NCBI RefSeq assembly: GCF_025561445.1
Contig: NZ_CP095096.1
Span: 785,822 to 849,821 of the forward strand
Reading direction: 5' to 3'
From: Staphylococcus sp. IVB6181
GTDB taxonomy: Bacteria; Bacillota; Bacilli; Staphylococcales; Staphylococcaceae
Length of the DNA: 64,000 bases
Shown here: positions 25,427-34,380 of the stretch, in pieces
How the letters are laid out: every line of letters starts with the position of its first letter
Numbering within the stretch: position 1 is the stretch's first letter
Made by a program: the position numbers and the translations under genes
The notes under the pieces: model-generated
What the model was told of the DNA's origin: nothing
Seen by the model: the letters and a program-made list of their open reading frames with translations, nothing else
Database searches by the model: none

Positions 25427-26479
25427 GTGAAATTAGAAATTGGAATGACATCCTTTGCAGACAACACTGAAATTCATACAGAAAATGGCGTTCAAGAAAA
25501 AATATCAGCCGCACAACGTATCCGCGATATAGTAGAAGAAATTCAACTTGCGGATGAAGTCGGTCTTGATTTTTACGGATTAGGCGAACATCATCGTTCA
25601 GATTATGCCGTATCTGATCCGGTATCTGTACTTGCCGCAGCCGCACCTTTGACAAAACATATTAAATTAAGTACTGCCGTGACAGTTTTATCTTCAGATG
25701 ATCCTGTACGTGTATATGAACGCTTCGCAACATTGGATGCGCTGTCTAATGGACGTGCTGAAATCATGGCTGGACGAGGCTCTTTCATAGAATCCTTCCC
25801 GCTATTCGGCTATAATTTAGATGATTATGATTAATTGTTCGTTGAAAAGCTTGAACTATTGAAACGTATCAATCAACATGAGATTGTTAAATGGGAAGGC
25901 GGTTTACGTCCAGCAATCGACAACTTAGGTGTATATCCTAGAGCAGTGCAAAAGGAAATTCCAATTTTGCTGGCAACAGGAGGCACACCAGAGTCTTCAA
26001 TGAGAGCTGCAGAATTCGGTTTGCCGATTATGTACGCAATTATCGGAGGCAATCCAAGACGCTTCAAACGCAACATTGCAATCTATCGTGCAGTTGCTGA
26101 AAACAGAGGCTACAGCAGAGAACAAATGCCGGTAGCGACAAATTCATGGGGCTATATTGCAGATACTGATGAAGAAGCCCAAAAAGAATTTTATGTTTCT
26201 ACAAAAGTAGCGCATGATATTATTGCGAAAGAACGCAACTGGCCGAAATACGACGAAGCACATTTCCAACGTGAAATCAGCGACGAAGGTGCGATGTTTG
26301 TCGGCAGCCCTGAAACAGTAGCTAAAAAGATGATTGCTGTAATAGAGGAACTGGATATTGATCGCTTTACGCTTCACATCCCTCTAGGTTCAATGCCTCA
26401 CGACCGTGTAATGAACGCAATTAGATTATACGGAGAAAGGGTAAAACCAATTGTAGAGGAATATTTCAATAATAAATAA
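25427..26479 (+). pseudogene. LLM-class flavin-dependent oxidoreductase, interrupted by a stop codon
   Basis: A luciferase-like (LLM) FMN oxidoreductase of about 350 codons, read in one frame apart from a TAA at 25832-25834 (codon 136). The N-terminal part has [19 protein letters not shown] and [12 protein letters not shown], the C-terminal part LPIMYAIIGGNPRRFKRNI and DRFTLHIPLGSMPHDRVMNAI, all typical of the group 2 LLM family. Family members usually have Glu or Gln at the stop position (DDYD-stop-LFVEKL), so one base change explains it. The second part begins with TTG directly after the stop and lacks a convincing Shine-Dalgarno. It may be a true nonsense mutation or a sequencing error. 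The DoxX-like gene follows after 13 bp. Confidence 0.8.
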
Positions 26480-26492
26480 AGGAGATTGTATT

Positions 26493-26852
26493 ATGTTATT
26501 ACGTTATTTAAACAATATTAAAATTGCTAAGGAATTATTGCAGGCTTCAGAACCTAAATTAAAAGGCGACCCAGGTATGAAAGATACATTCGAAAATGTA
26601 TTCGGTCTTGATTCTAAATGGGTAACTGTAGCAGGTGCACTTGAAGCAGCAAGTGGTTTAATCTACTTATTAAGCTTCGGAAACAAAAAAATGACAAACG
26701 TTGCTTCATTATTAGCAGTAGGTGTATTAGGTGTTGCTATCTATAAACACTACGAAGCTGGTCACGGTAAAGAAGGCGCTAAACACGCTACAGACTTAGT
26801 GAAATTAGCAGTATTATCTTCTGCTGACACAATTTCATTCTGCAAAAAATAA
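26493..26852 (+). CDS. DoxX-like small membrane protein, 119 residues
   Basis: A 119-residue protein with an amphipathic N-terminal part (KIAKELLQASEPKLKGDPGMKDTFENVFGLD) and three hydrophobic segments (about 44-62, 65-82 and 100-112). WVTVAGALEAASGLIYLLSF resembles the DoxX/DoxD motif region. The function in staphylococci is unknown. AAGGAGA lies before the ATG, and the gene is 13 bp downstream of the interrupted LLM oxidoreductase, so the two were an operon; polarity from the nonsense codon is possible. A terminator follows. Confidence 0.65.
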   Translation: MLLRYLNNIKIAKELLQASEPKLKGDPGMKDTFENVFGLDSKWVTVAGALEAASGLIYLLSFGNKKMTNVASLLAVGVLGVAIYKHYEAGHGKEGAKHATDLVKLAVLSSADTISFCKK

Positions 26853-26874
26853 TAGTATTTAAATAACTGAAATA

Positions 26875-26915
26875 AAAGGCTCAACCCTCTAAATCAAAGC
26901 GGGTTGAGCTTTTTT
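26875..26915. terminator. Terminator between convergent genes
   Basis: AAAAGGCTCAACCC pairs with GGGTTGAGCTTTTT around a 12-nt loop, and the 5' A-run makes it work both ways. Confidence 0.85.
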
Positions 26916-26923
26916 ATGTCTAT

Positions 26924-29185
26924 TTATTTAGAAATGCAGCGTTTCAAATGCTTCGCTGTTAAAGTATCGGTTTCAAGCAAATCTTCAGGACGGCCGCAAA
27001 ACAGGACTTGACCGCCGTCTAATCCAGGTCCTGGACCGACATCAATCATCCAATCTGCTTCGCACATCATAGATAAGTTATGTTCGATTAAAATGACTGT
27101 ATTGCCTTCTTCTATTAATTCATTAAAACGATTCAATAACAGCGGAATATCTTCTTCATGCAGACCTGTAGTAGGTTCATCGAAAATATAGACTTTGTCT
27201 GAAGTCGGTTCAATCAAATGCTGGCTTAACTTAACACGTTGTATTTCACCGCCGGATAATGTATCTAACGGCTGACCTAAAGCCATATAATTCAAACCGG
27301 TTTTGCTGAGGGAACGCAAGGCATCTTCAATAGCTTTATGTCCTTTAAAGAAATTAATGCCTTCATCTACAGTCAATTCTAATACGTCTGCGATATTATA
27401 ACCATCAACAGTCGCATCTAATACTTCTGGTTTATAACGTTTGCCGTGACACACTTCGCATGTTTGAGAGAAGTCTGCCATAAAAGCAAGTTCAGTTTTG
27501 ATATAGCCTTTACCGCCGCAATTCAGACAAGCGCCTTTGGAATTATAACTGAACATCGCTTTGCTTAATCCAGTATGCTTGCTGAAGAATTTGCGTACGT
27601 CATCAAAGACACCGAGGTACGTCAATAAGTTAGAACGACTTGAGCCTTGTACAGCTTTTTGATCGACGAATACGGTGTTGTCATCATCTTCAAACCCTGC
27701 TTTTACAAGTGTACTCTTTCCTGAACCAGCAACACCTGTCATGACAGTCAGCACGTGTTTTGGAATATCTGCTGTCACTTGTTTAAGGTTATTGCGCGTA
27801 ATTGGCCCTAAATGGTAGTAATCCTTAATCGGTCTTGGACTGGATTTGAACTGATGTGATTTGCGCAAAGCATCACCTGTTGCAGTGTCCGATTGCAGTA
27901 ATGCTTGATAATCACCTTCAAATGTAATCTCACCGCCGTTTTTACCAGAGCCAGGACCCATATCAATGACGTGGTCGGCTTCTTTTATGACATCCGGATC
28001 ATGTTCTACTATTAATACTGTATTGCCTTTAGCTTTAAGCGACTGCAAGATTTGATTGATTTTTTGAATGTCTTCCGGATGCAAGCCGATGCTGGGTTCA
28101 TCAATAATGTAGACTAAATCAGACAATGGGCTGTTTAAGTGGCGGATTAATTTCAAGCGCTGCGCTTCACCGCCGGATAATGTAGTAGTCACACGATCAA
28201 GCGTCAGATAGCTTAAGCCGATAAAATCTAAAGCTTCGAGTTGTTTTCGAAGCGGTGCGATAATAAATTCTGCGGTCGGTTGATTGAGCTGATCTAAAAA
28301 TTCAAGGTTCTCTTTAATTGTCATTTTAGTAAAATCAGAAATGTTATAACCGTTGATTTTACAACTTAATATCTTTTGATTGAATCGCTGTCCGTGACAA
28401 GTCGGACATACTTTAGTTGTTACGACATTTTTTAAATGTTTCGCATAACGCTTTTTCGCAAACTCTTTATCTCCTAAAAAGATACGGCTGAATCTAGGAA
28501 TCAATCCAACATATTTAGCGGACTTGCGCCAAGCTTTCGGCGGATTTTTTAATTTCATAGGCTCTTGATATAAGAACAAGTCCAATTCTTTTTGTGTATA
28601 ATCTTTCAGTTTCTTATCATTATCAAAGAGTCCGCTGTCGCGATAAACCTTTCCGCGTTCTTTATCCGGACCGAAAGAAGGGAAGTCAATCGCACCTTCA
28701 TTGAGTGATTTATCCCAATCCAGCAATTCATCTAAGTTGATATCTTCAATATAACCTAAACCTTCACAAGTTTTGCACATACCTGAAGGACTGCTAAATG
28801 AGAAGACATCAGAATAGCCGACAAAAGGTGTTCCGATCCGCGACCAAAGCAATCGTACAGAAGCGTAGATATCAGAAATCGTACCGACTGTAGAACGAGA
28901 ATTACCGTTAAAGCGCTTTTGACTGATAGTCATTGCGACAGGCAAGTGGTCAATACTGCCGACTTTTGGTCGGGGCTGCTGATTCAAGTGAAACTGTATG
29001 TAACTGGAGTAAGTTTCATTTAATAAGTGTTCAGACTCTGCCGCAAGTGTATTAAACACAAGAGAAGATTTGCCAGAACCTGAACGTCCTGTAAACACAG
29101 TTATCAAGTGTTTAGGGATATCGATAGAGATAGATTTTAAATTATTTTGTGCTGCATCTTTTACACTGATATAATCTTGTTTCAA
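26924..29185 (-). CDS. UvrA-like ABC ATPase (short UvrA paralogue)
   Basis: About 753 residues with two ABC ATPase halves: Walker A motifs GRSGSGKSS and GVAGSGKST, signature motifs TLSGGEAQR and TLSGGEIQR, and Walker B DEPSIGLH and DEPTTGLH. Zinc-type CxxC pairs (CKTCEGLGYI, CPTCHGQRF, CLNCGGKGYI, CEVCHGKRY) interrupt them. It is about 190 residues shorter than true UvrA (about 945), so it is a paralogue of the drug-resistance/UvrA2 kind rather than the repair subunit. The frame reaches 29266, but a strong AAGGAGG lies 8 bp before TTG at 29185, which gives a start MKQDYISVKDAAQNNLK that aligns with UvrA N-termini. The TTG start may limit expression. Confidence 0.8.
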   Translation of the reverse strand: MKQDYISVKDAAQNNLKSISIDIPKHLITVFTGRSGSGKSSLVFNTLAAESEHLLNETYSSYIQFHLNQQPRPKVGSIDHLPVAMTISQKRFNGNSRSTVGTISDIYASVRLLWSRIGTPFVGYSDVFSFSSPSGMCKTCEGLGYIEDINLDELLDWDKSLNEGAIDFPSFGPDKERGKVYRDSGLFDNDKKLKDYTQKELDLFLYQEPMKLKNPPKAWRKSAKYVGLIPRFSRIFLGDKEFAKKRYAKHLKNVVTTKVCPTCHGQRFNQKILSCKINGYNISDFTKMTIKENLEFLDQLNQPTAEFIIAPLRKQLEALDFIGLSYLTLDRVTTTLSGGEAQRLKLIRHLNSPLSDLVYIIDEPSIGLHPEDIQKINQILQSLKAKGNTVLIVEHDPDVIKEADHVIDMGPGSGKNGGEITFEGDYQALLQSDTATGDALRKSHQFKSSPRPIKDYYHLGPITRNNLKQVTADIPKHVLTVMTGVAGSGKSTLVKAGFEDDDNTVFVDQKAVQGSSRSNLLTYLGVFDDVRKFFSKHTGLSKAMFSYNSKGACLNCGGKGYIKTELAFMADFSQTCEVCHGKRYKPEVLDATVDGYNIADVLELTVDEGINFFKGHKAIEDALRSLSKTGLNYMALGQPLDTLSGGEIQRVKLSQHLIEPTSDKVYIFDEPTTGLHEEDIPLLLNRFNELIEEGNTVILIEHNLSMMCEADWMIDVGPGPGLDGGQVLFCGRPEDLLETDTLTAKHLKRCISK

Positions 29186-29509
29186 TTCATTTGCCTCCTT
29201 GTGTCTGACAAACATGTCATCAATTATTTGTATTCCCGAAATTTCATTTCTTATTTCTATTCTCATTGGCGACTAATTGACATAATGGGACATCCAAGTT
29301 CCCAAAATAACCCGTTTTCCAACTTTACGCACTTTAAGAGTGAATTTACTAACAGTCCTTTCACTAAATTGATTTTTTTAGTCAACAAAAATAAATGGCG
29401 CATTATTGATAGATGTAATAAAATTAATGGTATAAAGTCATCTCATTTGGAAATATCAGAATAATTCACTAAACATCTTAGCTCTACATCATGAAGGAGT
29501 GAATTGAGT

Positions 29510-29866
29510 ATGAACAACAAAAATGTTATTAATGATTTATCAAAATTTGTGACAGTAGCACAAAAGGTCAGAGAGGTTAGTGCCATTATCAAAAGCGAAT
29601 ATCAAATCTCTTTTGAAGAACTCTTCATTTTAAACTACATTCACAATAGCGAAAAAGAACGCACTGAATTTAATGTTAAAGAGATTATACAACTGTCCAA
29701 CTTGAAACCATACTTTATTTCTAAAGCGATTCAAAAACTTAAAGAACGTAAACTTTTAAGTAAAAAACGAAATAAAAATGATGAAAGAACAGTCATTTTA
29801 GTGGTCGATGCAGAACAAAGAAGTGAAATCGAAGCACTATGCGACGCCGTCAGCAAAGTATTTTAA
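29510..29866 (+). CDS. sarR: SarA-family transcriptional regulator, SarR-like
   Basis: A 118-residue winged-helix protein of the SarA family. It has ISFEELFILNYIHNS, then LKPYFISKAIQKLKERKLLSKKRNKNDERTVILVV, the conserved DER wing with a basic approach. The KPYxxxKAxQKLKxxKLLSKKR stretch is closest to S. aureus SarR as I remember it, and sarR lies beside the urease genes there as here. SarR-type dimers bind AT-rich promoters and restrain sarA/agr expression. The ATG at 29510 follows AAGGAGTG; the TTG at 29504 is too close. A terminator follows. Confidence 0.82.
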   Translation: MNNKNVINDLSKFVTVAQKVREVSAIIKSEYQISFEELFILNYIHNSEKERTEFNVKEIIQLSNLKPYFISKAIQKLKERKLLSKKRNKNDERTVILVVDAEQRSEIEALCDAVSKVF

Positions 29867-29957
29867 TCAGATAAGAAGTTGGGGGAATTAAGCTATTTCC
29901 AATGAGATGAAATTATAGCGCATCCTAAAAGAAACAATCTTTTGCGAATGTATTAAG

Positions 29958-29998
29958 ATAAGAAGCCGGATAAGTGTATCTGACTTCTTATTTTATTT
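29958..29998 (+). terminator. Terminator of sarR
   Basis: ATAAGAAG (29958-29965) pairs with CTTCTTAT (29984-29991), continuing inward with imperfect pairs, then a T-rich tract. It is about 90 bp after the sarR stop. Confidence 0.75.
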
Positions 29999-30086
29999 GT
30001 AAAAAATCAAAGCTTACCCCATTTTTACAAGGAGATGTTCCAGGGTAGAGTAAAGTGTATCAATTGTAATAGAAATGAGGTTATAT

Positions 30087-30176
30087 ATGAAGCGACCCAT
30101 CAAGGTTATTTGTAATCTTGTACATCTCGCAACCTCGATAGCAGGAGGTTTGTTAGTGGCGAAGTATATCCGATAG
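30087..30176 (+). CDS. Candidate small peptide, 29 residues
   Basis: In the 376-bp gap between sarR and the patatin gene there is a short frame preceded by AATGAGG (spacing 6). The product is basic at both ends (MKRPIKV and AKYIR) with a hydrophobic centre (about residues 8-25). This layout resembles small membrane-active or leader peptides. No antisense antitoxin promoter is obvious. It could also be the remnant of a longer gene. Coding is not proven. Confidence 0.3.
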   Translation: MKRPIKVICNLVHLATSIAGGLLVAKYIR

Positions 30177-30242
30177 TTTGGACGGGTTTGTATATAGCGA
30201 TGGGCAGCTGACTATTAAATCCTACAAAGGAGTGATGAGCAT

Positions 30243-31097
30243 ATGACAACCAATGCTGTTATTTTAGGTGCCGGCGGACAATTCGGCATGGCATGGGAAA
30301 TCGCTTATTTAAGAGGCTTGTTTGATCAAGGTGTGGATTTACGTACGGCACATGAATTTGTCGGCACTTCAGCCGGTGCACAAGTCGGTACAGTTATAGC
30401 ATCAGATGCAGACTGGGAAACAATTTGGGACGAACAGCTGCAGTATGAAAGAGAGGAAAGCAATCCATTAACGGATGAAGATTTAGAAATCATCTTCAGC
30501 AAGTTTGAATCATTAGCCAGTGATTCGCGTACAGTAGAAGAATGGGTTGCTGGTATGAGCGACATGGCGATGCATCCTAGAGTAGATTTGCCTGAAACAG
30601 AGCGTCTGAATATGATTCGCAATAGTCTCGGCAACGCTGTATCTGGTTGGACAAAAGGATTGAAAATTGTGGTGACAGAAGTTGAAACCAATCAGCGCCG
30701 TGTCTTAGATAAATCATCAGACGTTTCGTTAGTTAAAGCTATTGCGGCCAGCGGTGCCTTTCAAGGTGCGTATCCGACAATTCAAATCGACGGCAAACAT
30801 TATTATGACGGCGGATCATATTCCATGGAAAATCCGGATGTGAGTGAAGCGGATAAAGTAATCGTATTAGCTGCTGATTTGCCTGTCAAAACACCTTTCG
30901 CACTTTCAGATGTGATAGATAAGATGAAAGAACGCGGACAAAAGGTACATTTAGTAAAACCAGATAAAACGGTCATGGACATTTTAGCACGTTATGACTA
31001 CAACACGATGAATGGCGCCATGCGTAAAGAAGTTGCACAAGCAGCTCGCAAACAAGGCCAACAAGACGCAAGTGCTATCGCAGAATTTTGGAATTAA
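30243..31097 (+). CDS. Patatin-like phospholipase
   Basis: A 284-residue serine hydrolase with the patatin catalytic dyad: S43 in GTSAG and D189 in DGG. An N-terminal glycine-rich oxyanion loop (GAGGQFG, about residues 9-15) precedes them. Patatin proteins hydrolyse lipid acyl esters in the cytoplasm or at the membrane. There is no signal peptide, so it acts inside the cell. GGAGTGATG precedes the ATG. After the stop comes a purine-rich tract and then the IS3 element, which has split the probable shared terminator with the convergent ureD. Confidence 0.85.
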   Translation: MTTNAVILGAGGQFGMAWEIAYLRGLFDQGVDLRTAHEFVGTSAGAQVGTVIASDADWETIWDEQLQYEREESNPLTDEDLEIIFSKFESLASDSRTVEEWVAGMSDMAMHPRVDLPETERLNMIRNSLGNAVSGWTKGLKIVVTEVETNQRRVLDKSSDVSLVKAIAASGAFQGAYPTIQIDGKHYYDGGSYSMENPDVSEADKVIVLAADLPVKTPFALSDVIDKMKERGQKVHLVKPDKTVMDILARYDYNTMNGAMRKEVAQAARKQGQQDASAIAEFWN

Positions 31098-31129
31098 GCG
31101 TATGTATCTTCTCTATATACAAGTATTAT

Positions 31130-31246
31130 AGTAATGAAGAGAAAGAAATAAAGAGAAAAACAAGAAAAATAAAGAGAGAAAAAAGAAATACAAAGAGAGA
31201 GTATAAAGAAAGAAACAGAGAGAAAGCATAAAGAAAAGAAGGGCGA
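31130..31246 (+). repeat. Purine-rich (A/G) tract, about 115 nt
   Basis: Almost every base on the plus strand is A or G, with short recurring units such as AAAGAGA and AAGAAA and only a few pyrimidines. It lies between the patatin stop and the left end of the IS3 element. No frame or hairpin is seen in it. Confidence 0.7.
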
Positions 31247-31286
31247 TTTTTGTAGTGAACCCAAAAAGTTGAACTTTTTGATTAAG

Positions 31287-32159
31287 CTATTTTCCTAAGG
31301 CGAGATTTCTGTATTCAACAGGAGTCTTGCCTTTTAAATTTACTTTTCTTCTTACGTTATTATAGTAATTGATATATTTGTGTATTTCTAATTCCAACTC
31401 TTCATAAGAATTAAATTCTTCTCCATAAAACATCTCTTGTTTTAATAGGCCAAAGAAATTCTCCATTGGAGAATTATCATAACAGTTCCCTTTACGCGAC
31501 ATACTTTGAAATATATGATTGTCTTTGAGCGCTTTTACCCAAGCTTTATGCTGGTAGTGCCAACCTTGATCAGAATGTACTGTAGTTCGATAATTTAATT
31601 CAGGTATATTTTTAATAGCCTGATTTAAAGATGACAAAGCACATTCTAAATTTGGGTGCCTACTAATAGAATAAGCGATGATTTCTTTTGAAAATACATC
31701 TAAAACAGGTGACAAATAAAGCTTTGTATTTGTATTCTTAATATTGAATTGAGTAATATCTGTTAATAATTTTTGATAAGGTCTATCTGATACAAATCTT
31801 CGATTTAGTATATTTTTAGCGACTTTTCCAGTGCTTCCTTTATAAGATTTATAGTTTCTGCTTCTATGGTTAAACTTTGTGCATAAAAGTTTATTTTCTC
31901 TTGTTATTCTTAAAACTTTCTTATGATTAACTATAATCCCCATTGCATGAAGCTCTAAAGTAATTCTACGATAACCAACACGTTCATGATTTTTTCGATA
32001 ATTTCTTTAATCAACTTCAGCAGAGGTGCATCCTTATACTCTTTTAAACCTAAATTGTTTTTCCAATAATGATAGCTGCTTTTAGCTATATTGGCTACTT
32101 TTAGAATATGATTCAGCTGATAATCTTTCTCTTTCCTTAACTCAATAATAGCTGAAACT
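31287..32159 (-). pseudogene. IS150-type transposase OrfB, frameshifted
   Basis: This encodes the rve integrase (DDE) part of the transposase. The intact portion (31287-31943) has LTDITQFNI with the first D, HSDQGWHY with the second D and NSPMENFFGLLKQE with the E. The N-terminal portion (about 31990-32159, starting VSAIIELRKEKDYQLNH) is in another frame. They would join if the A6 run at 31990-31995 (T6 on plus) had one more A, restoring EKNHERVGYRR. Normal OrfAB production in this family needs a -1 slip at the end of orfA (an AAAAAA run is there too, near 32170), so this element would need two shifts. Most likely it is inactive. Confidence 0.8.
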
Positions 32160-32697
32160 ATTTCTTTGTTTGATTTTTTCGAGCTAAGGATTGTAACTTT
32201 TTTTCGAGTTCAATTTGGATTTCCAACAATTTATTTTCATAACGTAGTCTTTCAAGTTCTTCTCTTTCAGTTTCGTTTAATGGTTGGTTAGACGATTCAC
32301 TCTTCTTATTTTTCATGGCTTTGGACACACGACCTTTCGGTTTTGGTTTTAAGCCAAGAATACCATACTCATTAAATTTCTTCTGCCATTGAGCAATTAA
32401 GGAAGGGTTAGGAATATTAAATATTTTCGCAGTTTCTTTATACGATAAATGATGTTCCAATCGGTATTCTATGATTTCACATTTTTCTTCTTTTGAATAT
32501 TTTCTTTTTGTCATATCAAAAGTAAGACCTTGAATACCGAAGGTATCGTACTGATAGATCCATCTTTCAATATAAGAATGATGAATATTGTACTTTTTAG
32601 CTAATGAACCATAACCAATTTGTCCGCTTTTGTATTCTTGTAATATTTTAAGTTTGAAATCTAAACTATAACTTTTATTCATAATTAAACACCCCAA
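32158..32697 (-). CDS. IS150-type transposase OrfA
   Basis: A 179-residue DNA-binding protein with two helix-turn-helix units (about residues 6-50, SYSLDFKLKILQEYKSGQIGYGSLAKKYNIHHSYIERWI, and about 60-110, KCEIIEYRLEHHLSYKETAKIFNIPNPSLIAQW). A leucine/glutamate-rich coiled coil follows (about 140-172, EREELERLRYENKLLEIQIELEKKL) for multimerisation. This is the standard IS150 OrfA layout. The end contains CGAAAAAAT, a likely -1 slippage site for making OrfAB. Confidence 0.85.
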   Translation of the reverse strand: MGCLIMNKSYSLDFKLKILQEYKSGQIGYGSLAKKYNIHHSYIERWIYQYDTFGIQGLTFDMTKRKYSKEEKCEIIEYRLEHHLSYKETAKIFNIPNPSLIAQWQKKFNEYGILGLKPKPKGRVSKAMKNKKSESSNQPLNETEREELERLRYENKLLEIQIELEKKLQSLARKNQTKK

Positions 32698-32810
32698 AAG
32701 TTGAATTTTGTAGGTTCAACTTTTGGGGTGCAGTACATTTCGTTTTTGAAAATCGTCCTTCTTCATTAATAACTGTTCCCTTAAAGTTGTTTAAGACTTT
32801 GAGGACAGTC

Positions 32811-33650
32811 TTAGTATTTTCTTAGGAAGTTGACTTCTCTGTTGTAGTGTTTTTGAACAACGTCTTTTTGAACATCGTTTAAAATGTCTTCGATTAAATC
32901 CGTTTCATGTGCCAAGATACGAATACTGATACCATGTGTTGCTAATTGTGTGATACCGATTCGGCAATCTGCTTCTTTAGTATAAGGCGCTATTACATCA
33001 TAGAGTGCTTCAACAGTAGTACTGTCGACATCCGGATGGATGAAGTAGCAAGAACCTAAGTGTGAATAGCCTTCCATATAACCTAAAGCGTCTACACGGT
33101 TTTTCTTCGGATCTAATAATAAATTATCGAATACGACCAATTCGCCATCCACAAATATCTCGTTCAATAAGTGCAGATATGTGTAGGTGAAGTGGGATTC
33201 ATCCGGAGAATAGCCCGGTGTTAAGATGTCAGTATAAAACATCGCACCTGTTTTAGCGATATGGTATTGGTTGTGTTGATAGAATTTCGCATCTTTAAAA
33301 GCGATAATCGGATCTCCGACATATTCCATATAAGCATTATCTTCAATAGTAAATGTTTGATATTGCTCAACGTGATCTTTTAAAGTTTTGTAGATTTTAG
33401 TTGCACCTTGTGATGTGAGTGTTGTGGCCGCATTTTCTTTGACTTTGACATTTAAGCGATAACGATCGCCGTCTAAATAACCGCCGCCTACATTAACGAT
33501 ATAGAATGTAGGGATATTTGAACCATTCAAATAAATAGGGCGTATAACTTTTAATGCTTTTTCAAAGAAAATGTCACGTGCTGCAGAACGCTCGCCATCA
33601 TTGAAGACAGTGATATCAAGTTGTCCTGTCCATTCTGTGACATTGTGCAT
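32811..33650 (-). CDS. ureD: Urease accessory protein UreD
   Basis: A 279-residue cytosolic maturation factor that, with UreF and UreG, loads nickel into urease. It has the UreD pattern of [32 protein letters not shown], then [18 protein letters not shown] and [11 protein letters not shown]. The ATG overlaps the ureG stop (TAATG at 33648-33652), as usual in ureGD. It is the last gene of the cluster. The structural genes ureA, ureB, ureC and also ureE are missing from this window and ureF is reduced to a stump, so UreD has no evident partner here. Confidence 0.9.
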   Translation of the reverse strand: MHNVTEWTGQLDITVFNDGERSAARDIFFEKALKVIRPIYLNGSNIPTFYIVNVGGGYLDGDRYRLNVKVKENAATTLTSQGATKIYKTLKDHVEQYQTFTIEDNAYMEYVGDPIIAFKDAKFYQHNQYHIAKTGAMFYTDILTPGYSPDESHFTYTYLHLLNEIFVDGELVVFDNLLLDPKKNRVDALGYMEGYSHLGSCYFIHPDVDSTTVEALYDVIAPYTKEADCRIGITQLATHGISIRILAHETDLIEDILNDVQKDVVQKHYNREVNFLRKY

Positions 33651-34264
33651 TATTCTAGTCCTTTAAGCAATACGTCGCGTTCAATCCAGTTAATCACATT
33701 GTCTAAACCTTCTTCTGTTTTAAGGTTTGTGAATGTGAACGGACGGTCTCCGCGGAATGTGCGTGTATCTTCAGCCATTTGGTCTAAAGATGCGCCGACA
33801 TAAGGTGCTAAATCTGTTTTGTTGATAACGAAGAAATCAGATTTAATCATACCTTGTCCGCCTTTACGCGGGATTTTTTCACCTTGTGCAACGTCGATGA
33901 TATAAATTGAGAAATCTACAAGTTCAGGACTGAATGTAGCTGCTAAATTATCGCCGCCTGATTCGACAAAGATTAATTCGATATCTTCATGACGTTCGAT
34001 TAATTCATCAATCGCCGCGAAGTTCATAGATGCATCTTCACGAATTGCAGTATGCGGGCAGCCGCCGGTTTCTACACCGATAATACGGTCAGCAGGCAGG
34101 ACACCTGAATTTACAAGAATTTTTTCGTCTTCTTTTGTATAAATATCATTCGTGATAACACCAATGCTTAATTCTTCTTTTAAATGTTTGACTACTTTTT
34201 CTACAAGCTCGGTTTTACCTGCGCCTACAGGTCCGCCGATTCCGATTTTAATAGGTTGAGTCAT
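33650..34264 (-). CDS. ureG: Urease accessory GTPase UreG
   Basis: A 204-residue SIMIBI-class GTPase that delivers Ni during urease assembly. It has the P-loop [11 protein letters not shown] (about residues 10-20), the Cys-Pro-His nickel motif in [18 protein letters not shown], and the [11 protein letters not shown] guanine-binding site. AGGAGGCT at 34271-34278 is the Shine-Dalgarno and overlaps the end of the ureF remnant. The gene is intact although urease itself is gone, which suggests the deletion is recent. Confidence 0.92.
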   Translation of the reverse strand: MTQPIKIGIGGPVGAGKTELVEKVVKHLKEELSIGVITNDIYTKEDEKILVNSGVLPADRIIGVETGGCPHTAIREDASMNFAAIDELIERHEDIELIFVESGGDNLAATFSPELVDFSIYIIDVAQGEKIPRKGGQGMIKSDFFVINKTDLAPYVGASLDQMAEDTRTFRGDRPFTFTNLKTEEGLDNVINWIERDVLLKGLE

Positions 34265-34278
34265 AAATCTATAGCCTC

Positions 34279-34380
34279 CTAGGAAATAAAGATTCGTACA
34301 TTCACTTTTTCATGTTCCATTTGATTGATTTCAAGTCCTGGTGCAGTGATGCCGAATTCAGACGCTTCAGTGAAATCTTC
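34279..34380 (-). pseudogene. ureF: ureF remnant, last 33 codons
   Basis: On the minus strand the frame ending in TAG at 34279-34281 reads [18 protein letters not shown]...NVRIFIS, the recognisable C-terminus of UreF, in its expected place before ureG. Immediately upstream (34381-34383) the frame meets a stop and the sequence becomes that of the urea transporter on the other strand. So everything 5' of this point in ureF is deleted. Confidence 0.78.

Larger units (their letters stand above)
31251..32737 (-). mobile_element. IS3-family insertion sequence, IS150 subgroup
   Basis: A 1487-bp element bounded by imperfect 24-bp inverted repeats: 31251-31274 beginning TGTAGTGAACCC, and the complement of 32714-32737 beginning TGTACTGCACCC (three mismatches). 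TTT flanks both ends, a probable 3-bp target duplication. It carries orfA and a frameshifted orfB on the minus strand. The outer flanks (31237-31249 and about 32741-32760) are complementary and reconstruct a terminator hairpin, so the element landed in it. Confidence 0.88.
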
